Shown here piece by piece: positions 24,599 through 33,650 of a stretch of 47,111 nt of DNA (its first letter is position 1; each line of letters starts with the position of its first letter). Made by a program: the position numbers and the translations under genes. Below the pieces are notes generated by a model, which worked only from the letters and a program-made list of their open reading frames with translations, was not told where the DNA came from and made no database searches. The stretch is taken from NCBI GenBank assembly GCA_031291235.1, contig JARLJL010000010.1, positions 1 through 47,111 on the forward strand, given 5' to 3'. Source of the DNA: Sulfuriferula sp. GTDB taxonomy: Bacteria; Pseudomonadota; Gammaproteobacteria; Burkholderiales; Sulfuriferulaceae.

Positions 24599-26560
24599 TT
24601 ATGCCGCGATCGCACTTTCCTGATTTAATGCAGCGATTAATGCGCGTTTAATATCGCGATCCAGCTTTTCCAGTGCGTCGAGCTGATTATTAATGTTGAT
24701 ACGCATTTCCTGCAATTCCGCGATCCGATCTTCCAGCGTGTCGGTGGCTTTATGGATGCGCTTGATGCTTTCCAGGCGACGCCGTAATTGCATTTGATGT
24801 TCGCGCACCTGGGTTTCCATAGGTGCCATGACCGCTTTTAACCAGTTATCTGCTTCGCGATTGGCAACTTCATAGATGTTGACGACGCGGCTTGCCAGCG
24901 TTTCGAAAAACTTGGCCGTCAGCGTGTACTGCTCGTTGGTGAGCATGTTGAGCAGCGTATTGAAGTGCTCGTTGTAGCTTTTTTCCAGTCTGTCCATTTC
25001 CTTCTTGTACTTGAAGGTGGAATAAGTCGGCGGCGTGACTTCGGTCAGACCGTGCTCGGCGCTGAATTTTTTGTACATCGCCGCCATCATTTCCTTGATC
25101 TCGTCAATCTGGATAGCGGAATGCGTAATGTTCTGGTCGACCTTGGCAAAAAATGAATTCATCGCACTGCGCAGCCCCGAGCTGAAGCGGCTGTTTTCCA
25201 TGGCTATGCGGGTATCGCGCACTTCGGTTTTGATGCGATCCATGCCGAGGTGGCTGAACAGTTCGTTGGAGTGGTGCGAAAATACGCTACGCAGCGCCTG
25301 GAACTGTTGCAGGCCCTTTTCAAAATGTGCCTTTTCTTCTTCGACCTTGCTCATCATGTGTTGTACGACTTCTTCGTTCTTGCCGCGCAGGCCGGTGAGT
25401 TCTTCCAGTTGCTCGTCCACATTTTTGAGGCGTGCGCCTAGTAATTCGCGAGTGCTGGTAACCAGATCACCCATTTCGCTGGCGGTGTTGTCACGTACGA
25501 TGTCCTGTTTGGACGGGATGAGTTCTTCGCTCAACGCATGTTCGAGCTCCAGCAGGCGGCTCTTGGCCAGCAAGACGGCATCGTCGTTGATTTTGGCGAG
25601 CAAACCTTTTTGCGCAGAGACGGGATAAATCTGTTTGCTTTCCAGCCCGAGCAGATTGGCGCAGCTTTCAACCTGGCTTTGAATTTCGGCATCGATGGCC
25701 TGCTGCGATTTGATGTCGTCCCACAGTCCGTCGATTTTATTGAGTACGACGAGTCGGCCGCGGTGGCCGCCTTGCATGGGTGCAATATGGTTACGCCAGA
25801 CTTCGATGTCGGATTTGGTGACCCCGGTGTCGGCTGCAAGAATAAAGATAATGGCGTGTGCGCTCGGCAGCAGATTGAGCGTGAGTTCCGGTTCGGTACC
25901 GATCGCATTGAGTCCCGGCGTGTCGAGGATGACCAGCCCCTTTTGCAACAGCGGGTGCGGGAAATTGATAATCGCATGGCGCCAGCGCGGGATTTCGACC
26001 GTGCCGTCGGCAGATACGGTAAGTAGCGAGTCGGCATCCTGAGCGCGATATAGTCCGTATTTTTCGGCTTCTTCCTTGCTGACTTGCTGGGTTTCGCTGA
26101 CGCGTTGTAAGGTTTCCAGCATGGCATCGGCAGAATCGACCTGCAGCGGTATGGTTGTCCATTCGTCGGGATAGCGTTTGTATTCGGTGGTCGTGACATT
26201 GCCTGCGCGCGTGGCGATGGGCAGCAACTGTATCGAAGGCGGGCGGCTGGCATCGTACAGCAGCTCCGTCGGGCACATGGTGGTGCGGCCGGCGGTCGAC
26301 GGCAACAGACGTTTTTTGTAATCGGCAAAGAAGATCGCGTTAATTAGCTCGGACTTGCCGCGAGAGAATTCAGCTACGAAGGCGACATTGAGCTTATCTT
26401 CCGCCAGCCGGTCGATCAGGTGCTGCAAACGCAGGTCGATTTGCCAGTCGTTGATTTCTTCATTATTAAGCCATTCCCTGTACAGACCGATTTGCGCAGC
26501 CAGAGCCTCGCGCCATGCACCATATTGTTCGAATTGTTGGGCTAAAGATAAGTTTGACAC
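24599..26560 (-). CDS. Bacterial dynamin-like GTPase
   Basis: This 653-aa dynamin-family protein has the GTPase domain in the first half: G1 AEFSRGKSELINA (Lys at residue 69, first Gly replaced by Ala), switch region GRTTMCPTEL, G3 LDTPGLNAIG and G4 LNKIDGLWDD. A long helical stalk with coiled-coil stretches follows (TSTRELLGARLKNVDEQLEE, MSKVEEEKAHFEKGLQ and the C-terminal IAELQEMRININNQLDALEK). No obvious transmembrane paddle is seen. Bacterial dynamins remodel or protect membranes; the role of this solitary type is unknown. I chose GTG 26560, with GGAGG 7 bases upstream, over a TTG at 26584. The pair of dynamin genes common in other bacteria is not present. Confidence 0.85.
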   Translation of the reverse strand: MSNLSLAQQFEQYGAWREALAAQIGLYREWLNNEEINDWQIDLRLQHLIDRLAEDKLNVAFVAEFSRGKSELINAIFFADYKKRLLPSTAGRTTMCPTELLYDASRPPSIQLLPIATRAGNVTTTEYKRYPDEWTTIPLQVDSADAMLETLQRVSETQQVSKEEAEKYGLYRAQDADSLLTVSADGTVEIPRWRHAIINFPHPLLQKGLVILDTPGLNAIGTEPELTLNLLPSAHAIIFILAADTGVTKSDIEVWRNHIAPMQGGHRGRLVVLNKIDGLWDDIKSQQAIDAEIQSQVESCANLLGLESKQIYPVSAQKGLLAKINDDAVLLAKSRLLELEHALSEELIPSKQDIVRDNTASEMGDLVTSTRELLGARLKNVDEQLEELTGLRGKNEEVVQHMMSKVEEEKAHFEKGLQQFQALRSVFSHHSNELFSHLGMDRIKTEVRDTRIAMENSRFSSGLRSAMNSFFAKVDQNITHSAIQIDEIKEMMAAMYKKFSAEHGLTEVTPPTYSTFKYKKEMDRLEKSYNEHFNTLLNMLTNEQYTLTAKFFETLASRVVNIYEVANREADNWLKAVMAPMETQVREHQMQLRRRLESIKRIHKATDTLEDRIAELQEMRININNQLDALEKLDRDIKRALIAALNQESAIAA

Positions 26561-26617
26561 GATGTAACCTCCAAAACGCTGCAACGCAACGATAATTATT
26601 GGTGGATTGTAAGCTTA

Positions 26618-26647
26618 GTTTCTGAAAATTATAACGTTTTCAGAAAC
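26618..26647 (-). promoter_or_regulatory. Inverted repeat enclosing a TATAAT, between mutM and the dynamin-like gene
   Basis: GTTTCTGAAAA and TTTTCAGAAAC form an 11-bp perfect inverted repeat around 8 bases. On the minus strand the loop and adjacent base read TATAAT, 58-70 bases upstream of the dynamin-like start. It could be a terminator-like hairpin of mutM or an operator overlapping a -10 box. No good -35 is visible. Confidence 0.45.
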
Positions 26648-26654
26648 AATAAAG

Positions 26655-27473
26655 CTATTTTTTTTGGCAAAGGGGGCAATAGAACGTGGTGCGCTGATTC
26701 TGCCGCAGCTGTTTTATTGGCTGATCGCAATTGCGGCAGGGCATACCGCTACGGCTATAGACAAAATATTGCTGCTGAAAATAGCCGGCATTACCGTCGC
26801 TGCCGACAAAATCCCGCAAACTGCTGCCGCCTGCAATGATGGCCTTGTTCAGCGTATCCCGAATCGCCAGCGCTAGACGTGCGTAGCGAGGACGGCTGAT
26901 TTTGCCGGCCGCCAGTTCCGGATGTATGCCGGCCTGAAACAGGGCTTCGTTAGCATAAATATTGCCTACCCCGACAATCATATGGCTGTCCATGATCAGG
27001 GATTTGATAGCGCTGCTGCGCCCGCGCGATTTCCGGTACAGTATGTCGCCGTTAAAATCGTCGGATAACGGTTCTACTCCCAGACTGGCGAGCAAGGGGT
27101 GCTTATACGGATCGCCTTCGCTCCAGAGCACGGCGCCAAACCGGCGCGGGTCGCGCAAGCGTATGCATAGTCCGCTATTGAGAACGATGTCTATATGATC
27201 GTGAACTCCTGCCGGGGTGCCGCTGTCTAGTATACGCAAGCTGCCCGACATGCCCAGATGGATAATGATGGTGCCGCTATCGAGATGCATAAGCAGATAT
27301 TTGCCGCGGCGGCTGAGCCCGGTAATGGTCTGGTTGCGCGTCAGCTCGGCAAGATTTCCGGGAACAGGCCATCGTAACCGGGGGTTGCGGATGACGATAT
27401 CAATGATGCTTTGATGCAGGCTGTGCGGCAACAGGCCGCGTCGTGTGGTTTCTACTTCAGGTAGTTCTGGCAT
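26655..27473 (-). CDS. mutM: Formamidopyrimidine-DNA glycosylase (Fpg/MutM)
   Basis: This 272-aa base-excision repair enzyme removes 8-oxoguanine and formamidopyrimidines and cuts the AP site. After Met removal the N-terminus [13 protein letters not shown] provides catalytic Pro and Glu; Lys58 is in RRGKYLL. The helix-two-turn-helix segment includes [19 protein letters not shown]. The zinc finger has Cys246, Cys249, Cys266 and Cys269. All expected residues are present. It diverges from a small membrane protein gene; the dynamin-like gene follows after 94 bases. Confidence 0.96.
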   Translation of the reverse strand: MPELPEVETTRRGLLPHSLHQSIIDIVIRNPRLRWPVPGNLAELTRNQTITGLSRRGKYLLMHLDSGTIIIHLGMSGSLRILDSGTPAGVHDHIDIVLNSGLCIRLRDPRRFGAVLWSEGDPYKHPLLASLGVEPLSDDFNGDILYRKSRGRSSAIKSLIMDSHMIVGVGNIYANEALFQAGIHPELAAGKISRPRYARLALAIRDTLNKAIIAGGSSLRDFVGSDGNAGYFQQQYFVYSRSGMPCRNCDQPIKQLRQNQRTTFYCPLCQKK

Positions 27474-27712
27474 ATCTCGGATTCCAGGTAGGTGTTATGG
27501 CAAAGTCATTGGATCGTGTTATCTGATATGGCGCTGCGAACACGGATATCGCGGGTATCTGTTCGGCAGATATAGTTGAAACGCAACTCTTGCAAGAGTT
27601 TAACTGAAGATTTTTGTATCTGTCTTGTCTTGTGGTAACCGCACGCATTGCTGCGGATATTGGATGGATGGGGAGGGCGTGTGGTGGTTGTATATTTAGT
27701 GGGTGAGCATTT
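27474..27712. other. Intergenic region upstream of mutM, with a 16-bp palindrome
   Basis: This is a 239-base gap between divergent genes. It contains a perfect palindrome AACTCTTGCAAGAGTT (27585-27600), a possible repressor or regulator site about 110 bases from each start. Otherwise I see no gene and no strong promoter; a short open frame on the minus strand overlaps the mutM start and looks spurious. Confidence 0.5.
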
Positions 27713-28090
27713 ATGTACGATTTGCGATTCTGGATTGAATTATTTCTGGTGATACTGTTTTCATTCCTGATTCCGGGCGCGATTTACGTTGCCATGGTGG
27801 TCAAGCATTCCATTTCGCGGAAGACGGTGTTGTTATTAGGGCTGGCATTGATAGGGCTGGCGGGGATAGATGCAGTGCTGTTGCAGCATCTGGCCAACGA
27901 AGCTGCGCATACTTCCACGATTTGGGATGACAGGCTGTTTGCTTCCGAATTGTCGGTTGCATTGTACTTGTTGCCGCTGGTTTCTGCAGGGATAGGGGTC
28001 AATATCGTGTCGCATTTGCTGATTACGCATCTGGCTGAAGCGGAGCGCAATTTCGATCGGGCGCAAACAGACAGAGCGAGAAACCGCTGA
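27713..28090 (+). CDS. Small membrane protein of unknown function, 125 aa
   Basis: This 125-aa protein has three predicted membrane helices (about residues 8-29, 37-58 and 79-104) and a charged C-terminal tail (EAERNFDRAQTDRARNR). The family is not recognised. The amphipathic loop HLANEAAHTSTIWDDRLF would lie between the second and third helices. The ribosome site is weak (GGTGA, 6 bases before ATG). It converges with another three-helix protein. Coding is supported by length, membrane pattern and codon use like its neighbours, but not by a known homologue. Confidence 0.65.
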   Translation: MYDLRFWIELFLVILFSFLIPGAIYVAMVVKHSISRKTVLLLGLALIGLAGIDAVLLQHLANEAAHTSTIWDDRLFASELSVALYLLPLVSAGIGVNIVSHLLITHLAEAERNFDRAQTDRARNR

Positions 28091-28160
28091 TCCGATGCGG
28101 ACGGCATGTATATCAAACGATCTGTACGGCAATGTCTCGAATCGGCGAGAGTGATCCTGT

Positions 28161-28526
28161 TCAAGCGCAAACTTTCATTTGCAGGATGAAGCTCGCTGCA
28201 CCCAGGCAAGCGGCGGCGATGGGCAGCCATATATCGCTGATGTTGATTTTGCGTTTGTTCAGCCAGCTGTCCACAATATTGAATAACGCGCCGATGCCTG
28301 CCACTGATGTGGCGATAAACAGAAAGCCGGTCATCAGGATAAGCACCATGTAAGTATTGCTGGCGCTGGAGCAAACCAGTCTTTCCGGCAGGCGGAAATC
28401 GAATCCGTAAATGAAAATGACCGCTGAAATAGCGATAAAAAGTACGCCGAAGAAAATAATCAGCCATGAGCTCGGGCGTGTCAGAAACCGGAAAAGCGTC
28501 TTGAAATCCTGGAAATAATCTTTCAC
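28161..28526 (-). CDS. Small membrane protein of unknown function, 121 aa
   Basis: This 121-aa protein has three predicted transmembrane segments (about residues 20-42, 58-83 and 97-117). It starts MKDYFQDFKTLFRFL and ends ILQMKVCA. The start is a GTG with GGAG 6 bases upstream, which is convincing. I do not recognise a family, and the convergent neighbour is similarly a small three-helix protein but not clearly homologous. Function is unknown. Confidence 0.68.
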   Translation of the reverse strand: MKDYFQDFKTLFRFLTRPSSWLIIFFGVLFIAISAVIFIYGFDFRLPERLVCSSASNTYMVLILMTGFLFIATSVAGIGALFNIVDSWLNKRKINISDIWLPIAAACLGAASFILQMKVCA

Positions 28527-28773
28527 AAGCGTCTCCTCGTAATAATTCTTTTATCGCAAATTCATGAATCTGCTATTTTATTTATTGTAGTCCAAATATT
28601 GGCATGTTGGTTCGTCCGGGATGGTTTCCGTCGACATGCTGTCAATGTCTCGATTCGTTGCAAAAAAACAACACGTAGCGAAAAATTGCTTGCCGCTGCT
28701 GTCGGCCATCAGGCACAATCGCCTCAGCTTCCATTAGGGAGTGTTAATTTTATTTTCCAATTTGGAGATTTAT

Positions 28774-29955
28774 ATGAACAAAAAACTGATCGCGCTGGCT
28801 ATTGCCGCCGCTGTATCTGCACCAGCGATGGCTGCTACCAGCAACGTTGAAGTATATGGTTTGATGTCTGTTGGCGTTGATTCCGTTACCAACGGTTCCG
28901 GCGTTGCCGGCAACACCAGCACCAGCAGTGTTGGTCGTGTTACCGATTACGCTTCGCGTCTGGGTTTCAAAGGTACTGAAGATCTGGGCAACGGTTTGTC
29001 GGCTGTATGGCAAATTGAATCGGCCCTGGCTGTTGACGGCGGTTCCAGCACCAATGCTGCTTCTGGCGGTATCGGTGGTTCGACCGGCGCTTTGGGCGGC
29101 GGCACCCTGCGTAACACCTTCGTTGGTTTGAGCAGCAAGGATGCTGGTACCGGCCTGTTGGGTAAAATCGACACCCCGTACAAAACTGCTACCGGCCGTC
29201 TGGACCAATTTGCTGATACCCTGGGCGACTACAATAGCCTGATGGGTGCTGCAAGCCAATCCGGCGCATATAGCGGCTACAACAGTGCAGGCAACTATTT
29301 CGATCTGCGTCCAGCTAACGTAGTAGCTTATGCCAGCCCTAACTTCTCCGGTTTCTCTGCTGTTGGCGCTTATGTATTTGGTGCTGAATCTGCAACTACC
29401 GGTACTTCCAACAAGGGTAACGCTTATTCGTTGGCTGCCATGTACGATGCAGGTCCTTTGTACCTGACCGCTGCATACGAAAAGCATAACCTGGGCGATG
29501 CCGGTAGCGGTTCTTTGGCTGCTGCCAACCTTGACCGCAAGGCATGGAAACTGGGCGCTTCTTACAGCATCATGGATTTCACCCTGGCTGCCATCTATGA
29601 AAAGACCGATGACAACATGGGTACCGGTGGTGTGAACCTGTACGGTCACCGTACCTGGTTCCTGTCTGGCAAGTACAAGATGGGCGCAACTTCTTTGATC
29701 GCTCAATATGCTAACGCAGGAAGCGATGATGAATTGCATTCCGGCGCAACTGGCAATACCGGTGCAAAAGCTTACACCGTGGGCGCTACCTACGATTTCA
29801 GCAAGCGTACCAAAGTATATGCTTTGTATACCAAGATCAACAACGATACCTATGCATTGTACAACTACGGTGCAGGCGGTTCGTCTCCTGCTGCTGGTGC
29901 CGTTGCTGGCGACAGCTTAGGTGGCTTCTCGCTGCAAATGAAGCACTCTTTCTAA
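28774..29955 (+). CDS. General-type outer-membrane porin (Gram-negative porin family)
   Basis: This 393-aa beta-barrel porin has a signal peptide (MNKKLIALAIAAAVSAPAMA) and the mature start ATSNVEVYGLMSVGVDS, typical of betaproteobacterial trimeric porins. DYASRLGFKGTEDLGNGLSA is the family's first-strand motif. The L3-type loop region lies near ATGRLDQFADTLGDYNSL. The C-terminus LGGFSLQMKHSF ends in Phe, as for Bam substrates. GGAGA is 5 bases before ATG 28774; an upstream in-frame ATG lacks this. Codon use is strongly biased, suggesting high expression. A strong terminator follows. Confidence 0.94.
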   Translation: MNKKLIALAIAAAVSAPAMAATSNVEVYGLMSVGVDSVTNGSGVAGNTSTSSVGRVTDYASRLGFKGTEDLGNGLSAVWQIESALAVDGGSSTNAASGGIGGSTGALGGGTLRNTFVGLSSKDAGTGLLGKIDTPYKTATGRLDQFADTLGDYNSLMGAASQSGAYSGYNSAGNYFDLRPANVVAYASPNFSGFSAVGAYVFGAESATTGTSNKGNAYSLAAMYDAGPLYLTAAYEKHNLGDAGSGSLAAANLDRKAWKLGASYSIMDFTLAAIYEKTDDNMGTGGVNLYGHRTWFLSGKYKMGATSLIAQYANAGSDDELHSGATGNTGAKAYTVGATYDFSKRTKVYALYTKINNDTYALYNYGAGGSSPAAGAVAGDSLGGFSLQMKHSF

Positions 29956-29993
29956 TCTCTAGCCGGCATTTGCCGGTGAGGATTTTGAAGATT

Positions 29994-30024
29994 AAAACAG
30001 GCGACTTCGGTCGCCTGTTTTTTT
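29994..30024 (+). terminator. Rho-independent terminator after the porin gene
   Basis: AAACAGGCGAC-TTCG-GTCGCCTGTTTTTTT: a perfect stem with a stable TTCG tetraloop and T-run, 39 bases after the stop. Confidence 0.96.
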
Positions 30025-30150
30025 GCGTTATGAATATGTAACCGTGTGTCCAATATTGGGTGCAATGGCGGATATTGCTCAAGCATAGGGCTATCACCTA
30101 TTGCACGGAATAAGGTATGCTACATTTTCATTAAAATTCGGGGAGGCAAG

Positions 30151-30570
30151 ATGAGCTTTATCAGCGAATTCAAGGAATTTGCCGTCAAGGGCAATGTGAT
30201 CGATCTGGCGGTGGGGGTGATTATCGGCGGGGCATTCGGCAAGATTGTCGAGTCTTTCGTAAAGGATATTGTCATGCCTATGGTCGGACAGTTGGTGGGT
30301 GGCGTGGATTTCAAGCAGCTTTACCTGAATCTGGGCAGCCAGTCTTATCCTACGCTGGAGTTGGCGGAAAAGGCAGGCGCGCCGCTGGTGAAATATGGCT
30401 CGTTCATTAATACCATAGTGGATTTCACTATCGTTGCGCTGGCTATTTTTATAGCGGTAAAGGCCATTAATAAACTGAAAAAAGAAGCGCCTCCTGCACC
30501 TGCGGCACCGGCAGAGCCTTCAGAAGAGATCGTGCTGTTGCGCCAGATTCGCGACAGTCTGAATAAATAA
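30151..30570 (+). CDS. mscL: Large-conductance mechanosensitive channel MscL
   Basis: This 139-aa homopentameric channel is an emergency valve against hypo-osmotic shock. The N-terminal amphipathic helix [20 protein letters not shown] and first membrane helix [20 protein letters not shown] are classic MscL. The second helix is [23 protein letters not shown] (shortened: [15 protein letters not shown]), and the C-terminal bundle ends [15 protein letters not shown] after an Ala/Pro stretch. GGGAGG is 5 bases before ATG 30151; the frame is open further upstream but without signal or homology. Confidence 0.96.
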   Translation: MSFISEFKEFAVKGNVIDLAVGVIIGGAFGKIVESFVKDIVMPMVGQLVGGVDFKQLYLNLGSQSYPTLELAEKAGAPLVKYGSFINTIVDFTIVALAIFIAVKAINKLKKEAPPAPAAPAEPSEEIVLLRQIRDSLNK

Positions 30571-30616
30571 GCGGGAATAGGTTGGACCCGTATATAAATA
30601 GAATCAGGAGAAGCCG

Positions 30617-32173
30617 GTGGTAGTAAAGTTCGGCATGACAGACGGTGACTCGGTCGCTGTCAGACGCAAACAGCTGTTACAGAAAATTCAGGAAGATCCG
30701 GCATTGCCTGCATTGGGCGTTGCAGTTTCTCAGGTAGTGCAGATTGCTTCATCAACCAACGAAGCAGTGCATAGCCTGGCAAATTTCATATTGTCTGATG
30801 TGGCCTTGACGCAGAAGGTATTGAGCATGGCGAATACTGTCGGTTATCGCACAGCGTCAGGCGCCCCTGTCACGACAATTTCCAAGGCGATTTTCCTGCT
30901 CGGCTTCGATGCCGTAAGGACGATTGCGCTGACTATGCTGTTAGTCGAAGGTATGACCGGAAAATCTGCCCGGAGCGTACGCATGGAGTTGGTGCAATCG
31001 CTGGGGGCCAGCCTGGTTGGACGAGAGTTGGCGCGCCGCAGTACATTCAAGGATGCCGAAGAGGCGTCCGTGGTCGGTTTGTTCAAGAATTTCGGACGGC
31101 TGCTGGTAGTGATGCACGACGAGGCGTCATATGATGAAATCATGGCGTTGAGCGCAACCGGGGCTACTTCGCCGACACAAGCTGCGATGCAGGTGCTGGG
31201 ATGCGGTTTTGACAGTCTGGCGGAATCGGTTTTGCGTCAGTGGCAAATCCCGCTCACTATCGTCAAGGCGCTGGCGCCATTACCCGCCGGCGTAGTGAAA
31301 GTGGCGGCAACGCGTCAGGAGTGGTTGCAACAAGCAGCGGCTTTTAGTGCCGATGCCGTGATACTGCTATCGCAAGTGGGGAAAGTCGATACCGGTTTGA
31401 TGATGCGAAATTTGCTGGCGCGTTACGGTGTCGCATTCGATCTGGATAATGCAGCATTGAGCGAGTTGCTGGCGCGCGTAGCCGAAGAAACGCAAACCCT
31501 CACCAATACGATATGTCCGCTGATGCTGCCTGCCGCGGCACCCGAGCCGGAGATAGCGGAGTTGAGTGCGGATGCGGTGCTGGACGAATTTCTGTTGAAA
31601 ACGGCAGATTCGCAAATGCTGCAGAACGATCTGCGTCATCCTAGCGGAAAACCGGTTAATGCCCGGGATTTGTTGCTGGCAGGGGTGCAGGATGCAACGG
31701 AAATGGTGGCTTCGGGGCGCTGCAAGGTAAACGACCTGATCATGCTGGTGCTGGAGACCTTGTATCACGGTATGGGCTTTCGCTTCGCTACGGCGTGCAT
31801 CAAGGACGTTAAGGCGCAACAGTTTCGGGCGCGGATTTCACTGGGAGAGGACCATCAGCGTCGGCAGGACGGTTTCGCATTTCCCGTGGCGGCAAGCCGC
31901 GATGTGTTTCACCTTGCCATGCAGAATGATGTCGATGTGCTTATTGCCGATGCGGCTGTGCCTAATGTACGGGCTTTGCTACCTGACTGGCATACCCGTT
32001 TATTGCCTGATGCCAAGAGTTTTATCGTGCTGCCGCTAGTGGTGCAGAAGCAGCCGTTCGGTTTGCTTTACGCCGATCGGGCATGTGTTGCGGCAGAGGG
32101 TGTGCCGCCGGATGAGGCGGCATTGATCAAGACCTTGAAAGCGCAAATCATGACTGTGTTAATGCCGCGTTAA
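30617..32173 (+). CDS. HDOD domain protein with C-terminal GAF-like region
   Basis: This 518-aa cytoplasmic signalling-type protein has an HDOD domain in the first about 220 residues (LPALGVAVSQVVQIASS, VALTQKVLSMANTVGYR, TTISKAIFLLGFDAVRTIAL). The domain is related to HD hydrolases but normally lacks their catalytic residues. Residues about 360-515 look GAF-like (MGFRFATACIKDV, SFIVLPLVVQKQPFGLLYAD). The start is GTG with AGGAG 6 bases upstream. Related proteins act in chemotaxis, motility or stress signalling. Its last 4 bases overlap the end of the convergent SPOR gene. Specific role is unknown. Confidence 0.85.
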   Translation: MVVKFGMTDGDSVAVRRKQLLQKIQEDPALPALGVAVSQVVQIASSTNEAVHSLANFILSDVALTQKVLSMANTVGYRTASGAPVTTISKAIFLLGFDAVRTIALTMLLVEGMTGKSARSVRMELVQSLGASLVGRELARRSTFKDAEEASVVGLFKNFGRLLVVMHDEASYDEIMALSATGATSPTQAAMQVLGCGFDSLAESVLRQWQIPLTIVKALAPLPAGVVKVAATRQEWLQQAAAFSADAVILLSQVGKVDTGLMMRNLLARYGVAFDLDNAALSELLARVAEETQTLTNTICPLMLPAAAPEPEIAELSADAVLDEFLLKTADSQMLQNDLRHPSGKPVNARDLLLAGVQDATEMVASGRCKVNDLIMLVLETLYHGMGFRFATACIKDVKAQQFRARISLGEDHQRRQDGFAFPVAASRDVFHLAMQNDVDVLIADAAVPNVRALLPDWHTRLLPDAKSFIVLPLVVQKQPFGLLYADRACVAAEGVPPDEAALIKTLKAQIMTVLMPR

Positions 32174-32934
32174 GGTAGCGGGCAGGTCGTTTTTCTTAAT
32201 GCAGGGCCGCCAAAATCGGCCTGCATTTTTTTGAGTTCGCTGAGTTCGTCAGTGTTTAGCCCGTTCAGTTTGAATAGTCTCGCTGCTTTGCCGCGCGCAT
32301 CGACATGCGCAATAATGCCCTGCTTCTTCAAATTTTCTACTCTGACATTGGCGATGGCTTCCTTGGAATACAGCCCCATGGAAATGGCGTTTTGCCATTT
32401 TCCGTCTCTGACGACGGTTACATCCTTGATGCCTCTGTTACGCAAATCGATCACCATGTTATCGGCGTCATCCTTGGTTTTTAGCGGTGGATAGTAGACC
32501 CAGTACGGCCCACCGCCTATTGATGCGTCTTCCGCACTTAAGCGATTGCCGAGTTTGAACCGGTTTAATCTGATCTGCGCATCGTCAACGCGATTGATGG
32601 CGATAGGCCCCCATTCCACGCATACCGTTCCGCCAGCCGGTTTGGTTTCAGCTATGAGCTTGGCGGGAGGCGCGGCTGGTGCAGCGGGGCTGGTCGGGGT
32701 GCCGGCCGTTTTGGCGGCAATGTTTACAGCTGGGGCGGCCGTGGCATCGGTCGTTGGTGTCGGTGCAGGTGCAGGTACAGGTTTCGTGACGGCAGGTGCC
32801 TCGGATTTGTCCGCGATGCGGATTTTCTCCGGGTTGAGCTCGGCTGGGGCTGGCTGCGGTGCGGGCTGGCCCCATTGTATCCAGGCCAGTGTCAGCAAAT
32901 TGAGCAGTAATAACAATAAAACCAGCAGTCTCAA
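32170..32934 (-). CDS. Membrane-anchored SPOR-like domain protein
   Basis: This 254-aa protein has one N-terminal membrane helix (RLLVLLLLLLNLLTLAWIQW, residues 2-21). A periplasmic linker of about 80 residues rich in Ala/Pro/Thr follows. The C-terminal region of about 150 residues has two SPOR-like repeats (VEWGPIAINRVDDAQIRLNR; VYYPPLKTKDDADNMVIDLR; MGLYSKEAIANVRVENLKKQ). SPOR domains bind denuded septal peptidoglycan glycans; this protein may do so in cell division, but that is inference. Its start overlaps the coaX end by 4 bases, giving a birA-coaX-SPOR operon, an order often seen in betaproteobacteria. Confidence 0.85.
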   Translation of the reverse strand: MRLLVLLLLLLNLLTLAWIQWGQPAPQPAPAELNPEKIRIADKSEAPAVTKPVPAPAPTPTTDATAAPAVNIAAKTAGTPTSPAAPAAPPAKLIAETKPAGGTVCVEWGPIAINRVDDAQIRLNRFKLGNRLSAEDASIGGGPYWVYYPPLKTKDDADNMVIDLRNRGIKDVTVVRDGKWQNAISMGLYSKEAIANVRVENLKKQGIIAHVDARGKAARLFKLNGLNTDELSELKKMQADFGGPALRKTTCPLP

Positions 32935-33650
32935 GCAAATACCTCTTGGGCGATAATGTTCAGTCCGATGAGTACCAGATTGTCCTCCAAACGGACCGGG
33001 AGCGAAAGATGCGGAATCAGGATTTGTGCGTCGCCGCCATTCAGCCAGACATGTACCGGTTGCTGCGTGCGTTGCTGCAGCGTTGCCGCCATGCGTTCGA
33101 TTGCTCCGATTAGTGCCAGCAGGCAGCCGCTGGCAATGGCATCGGCAGTGTTGGTTGGGAACGGGTTGAACATGCCGGGAGCGATGGCAAGCTGTGCCGT
33201 GTTCCCGGCAAGCGCCGTTTGCATCAGCTGATAGCCCGGGGCGATGATGCCGCCCAGAAACTGGCCGTCATGCAGGGCGTCGGCAGTAAGCGCGGTGCCC
33301 GCCGTTACGATGATTGCAGTGCGTGCGCCGAGCTGGTGGGCAGCGATCAGCGCCGCCCAGCGATCGCTGCCGAGTTGCGCGGCATTGTCGTAATGATTGC
33401 TGACGCCTAATTGCCGTTCGGTAGCACGCACGGTGTGCATGGTACGGTCGCGGAAGGCTTGCGCAATCGCGGTAGCGATAGCGGGACCGGCAACATTGCT
33501 GATAATGATGTGATCCGCCGGTGTCGCGACCAGCGCAGGCAGCCGGGCGATCTCGTCGTGCGCGATATGGCCGCGTTGCAGCCATTGCTGTCCGTCGTGC
33601 AATCCCCATTTGATGCGGGTATTGCCTGCGTCTATGGCAAGCAGATTCAT
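32931..33650 (-). CDS. coaX: Type III pantothenate kinase
   Basis: This 239-aa ASKHA-fold kinase catalyses the first step of coenzyme A synthesis (pantothenate to 4'-phosphopantothenate). Family motifs are LLAIDAGNTRIKWGLH (phosphate-1), QLGSDRWAALIAAH (catalytic Asp), IIVTAGTALTADAL, GGIIAPGYQLM and ASGCLLALIGAIERM. It overlaps birA upstream by 4 bases and the SPOR gene downstream by 4 bases, so the three are translationally coupled. The PAxxYxxxG-like pocket is somewhat divergent but the overall match is clear. Confidence 0.93.
   Translation of the reverse strand: MNLLAIDAGNTRIKWGLHDGQQWLQRGHIAHDEIARLPALVATPADHIIISNVAGPAIATAIAQAFRDRTMHTVRATERQLGVSNHYDNAAQLGSDRWAALIAAHQLGARTAIIVTAGTALTADALHDGQFLGGIIAPGYQLMQTALAGNTAQLAIAPGMFNPFPTNTADAIASGCLLALIGAIERMAATLQQRTQQPVHVWLNGGDAQILIPHLSLPVRLEDNLVLIGLNIIAQEVFA

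Noticed and set aside
27457-27648. 63-aa minus-strand frame upstream of mutM
   Set aside because: Overlaps the mutM start in another frame, with no signal or similarity.
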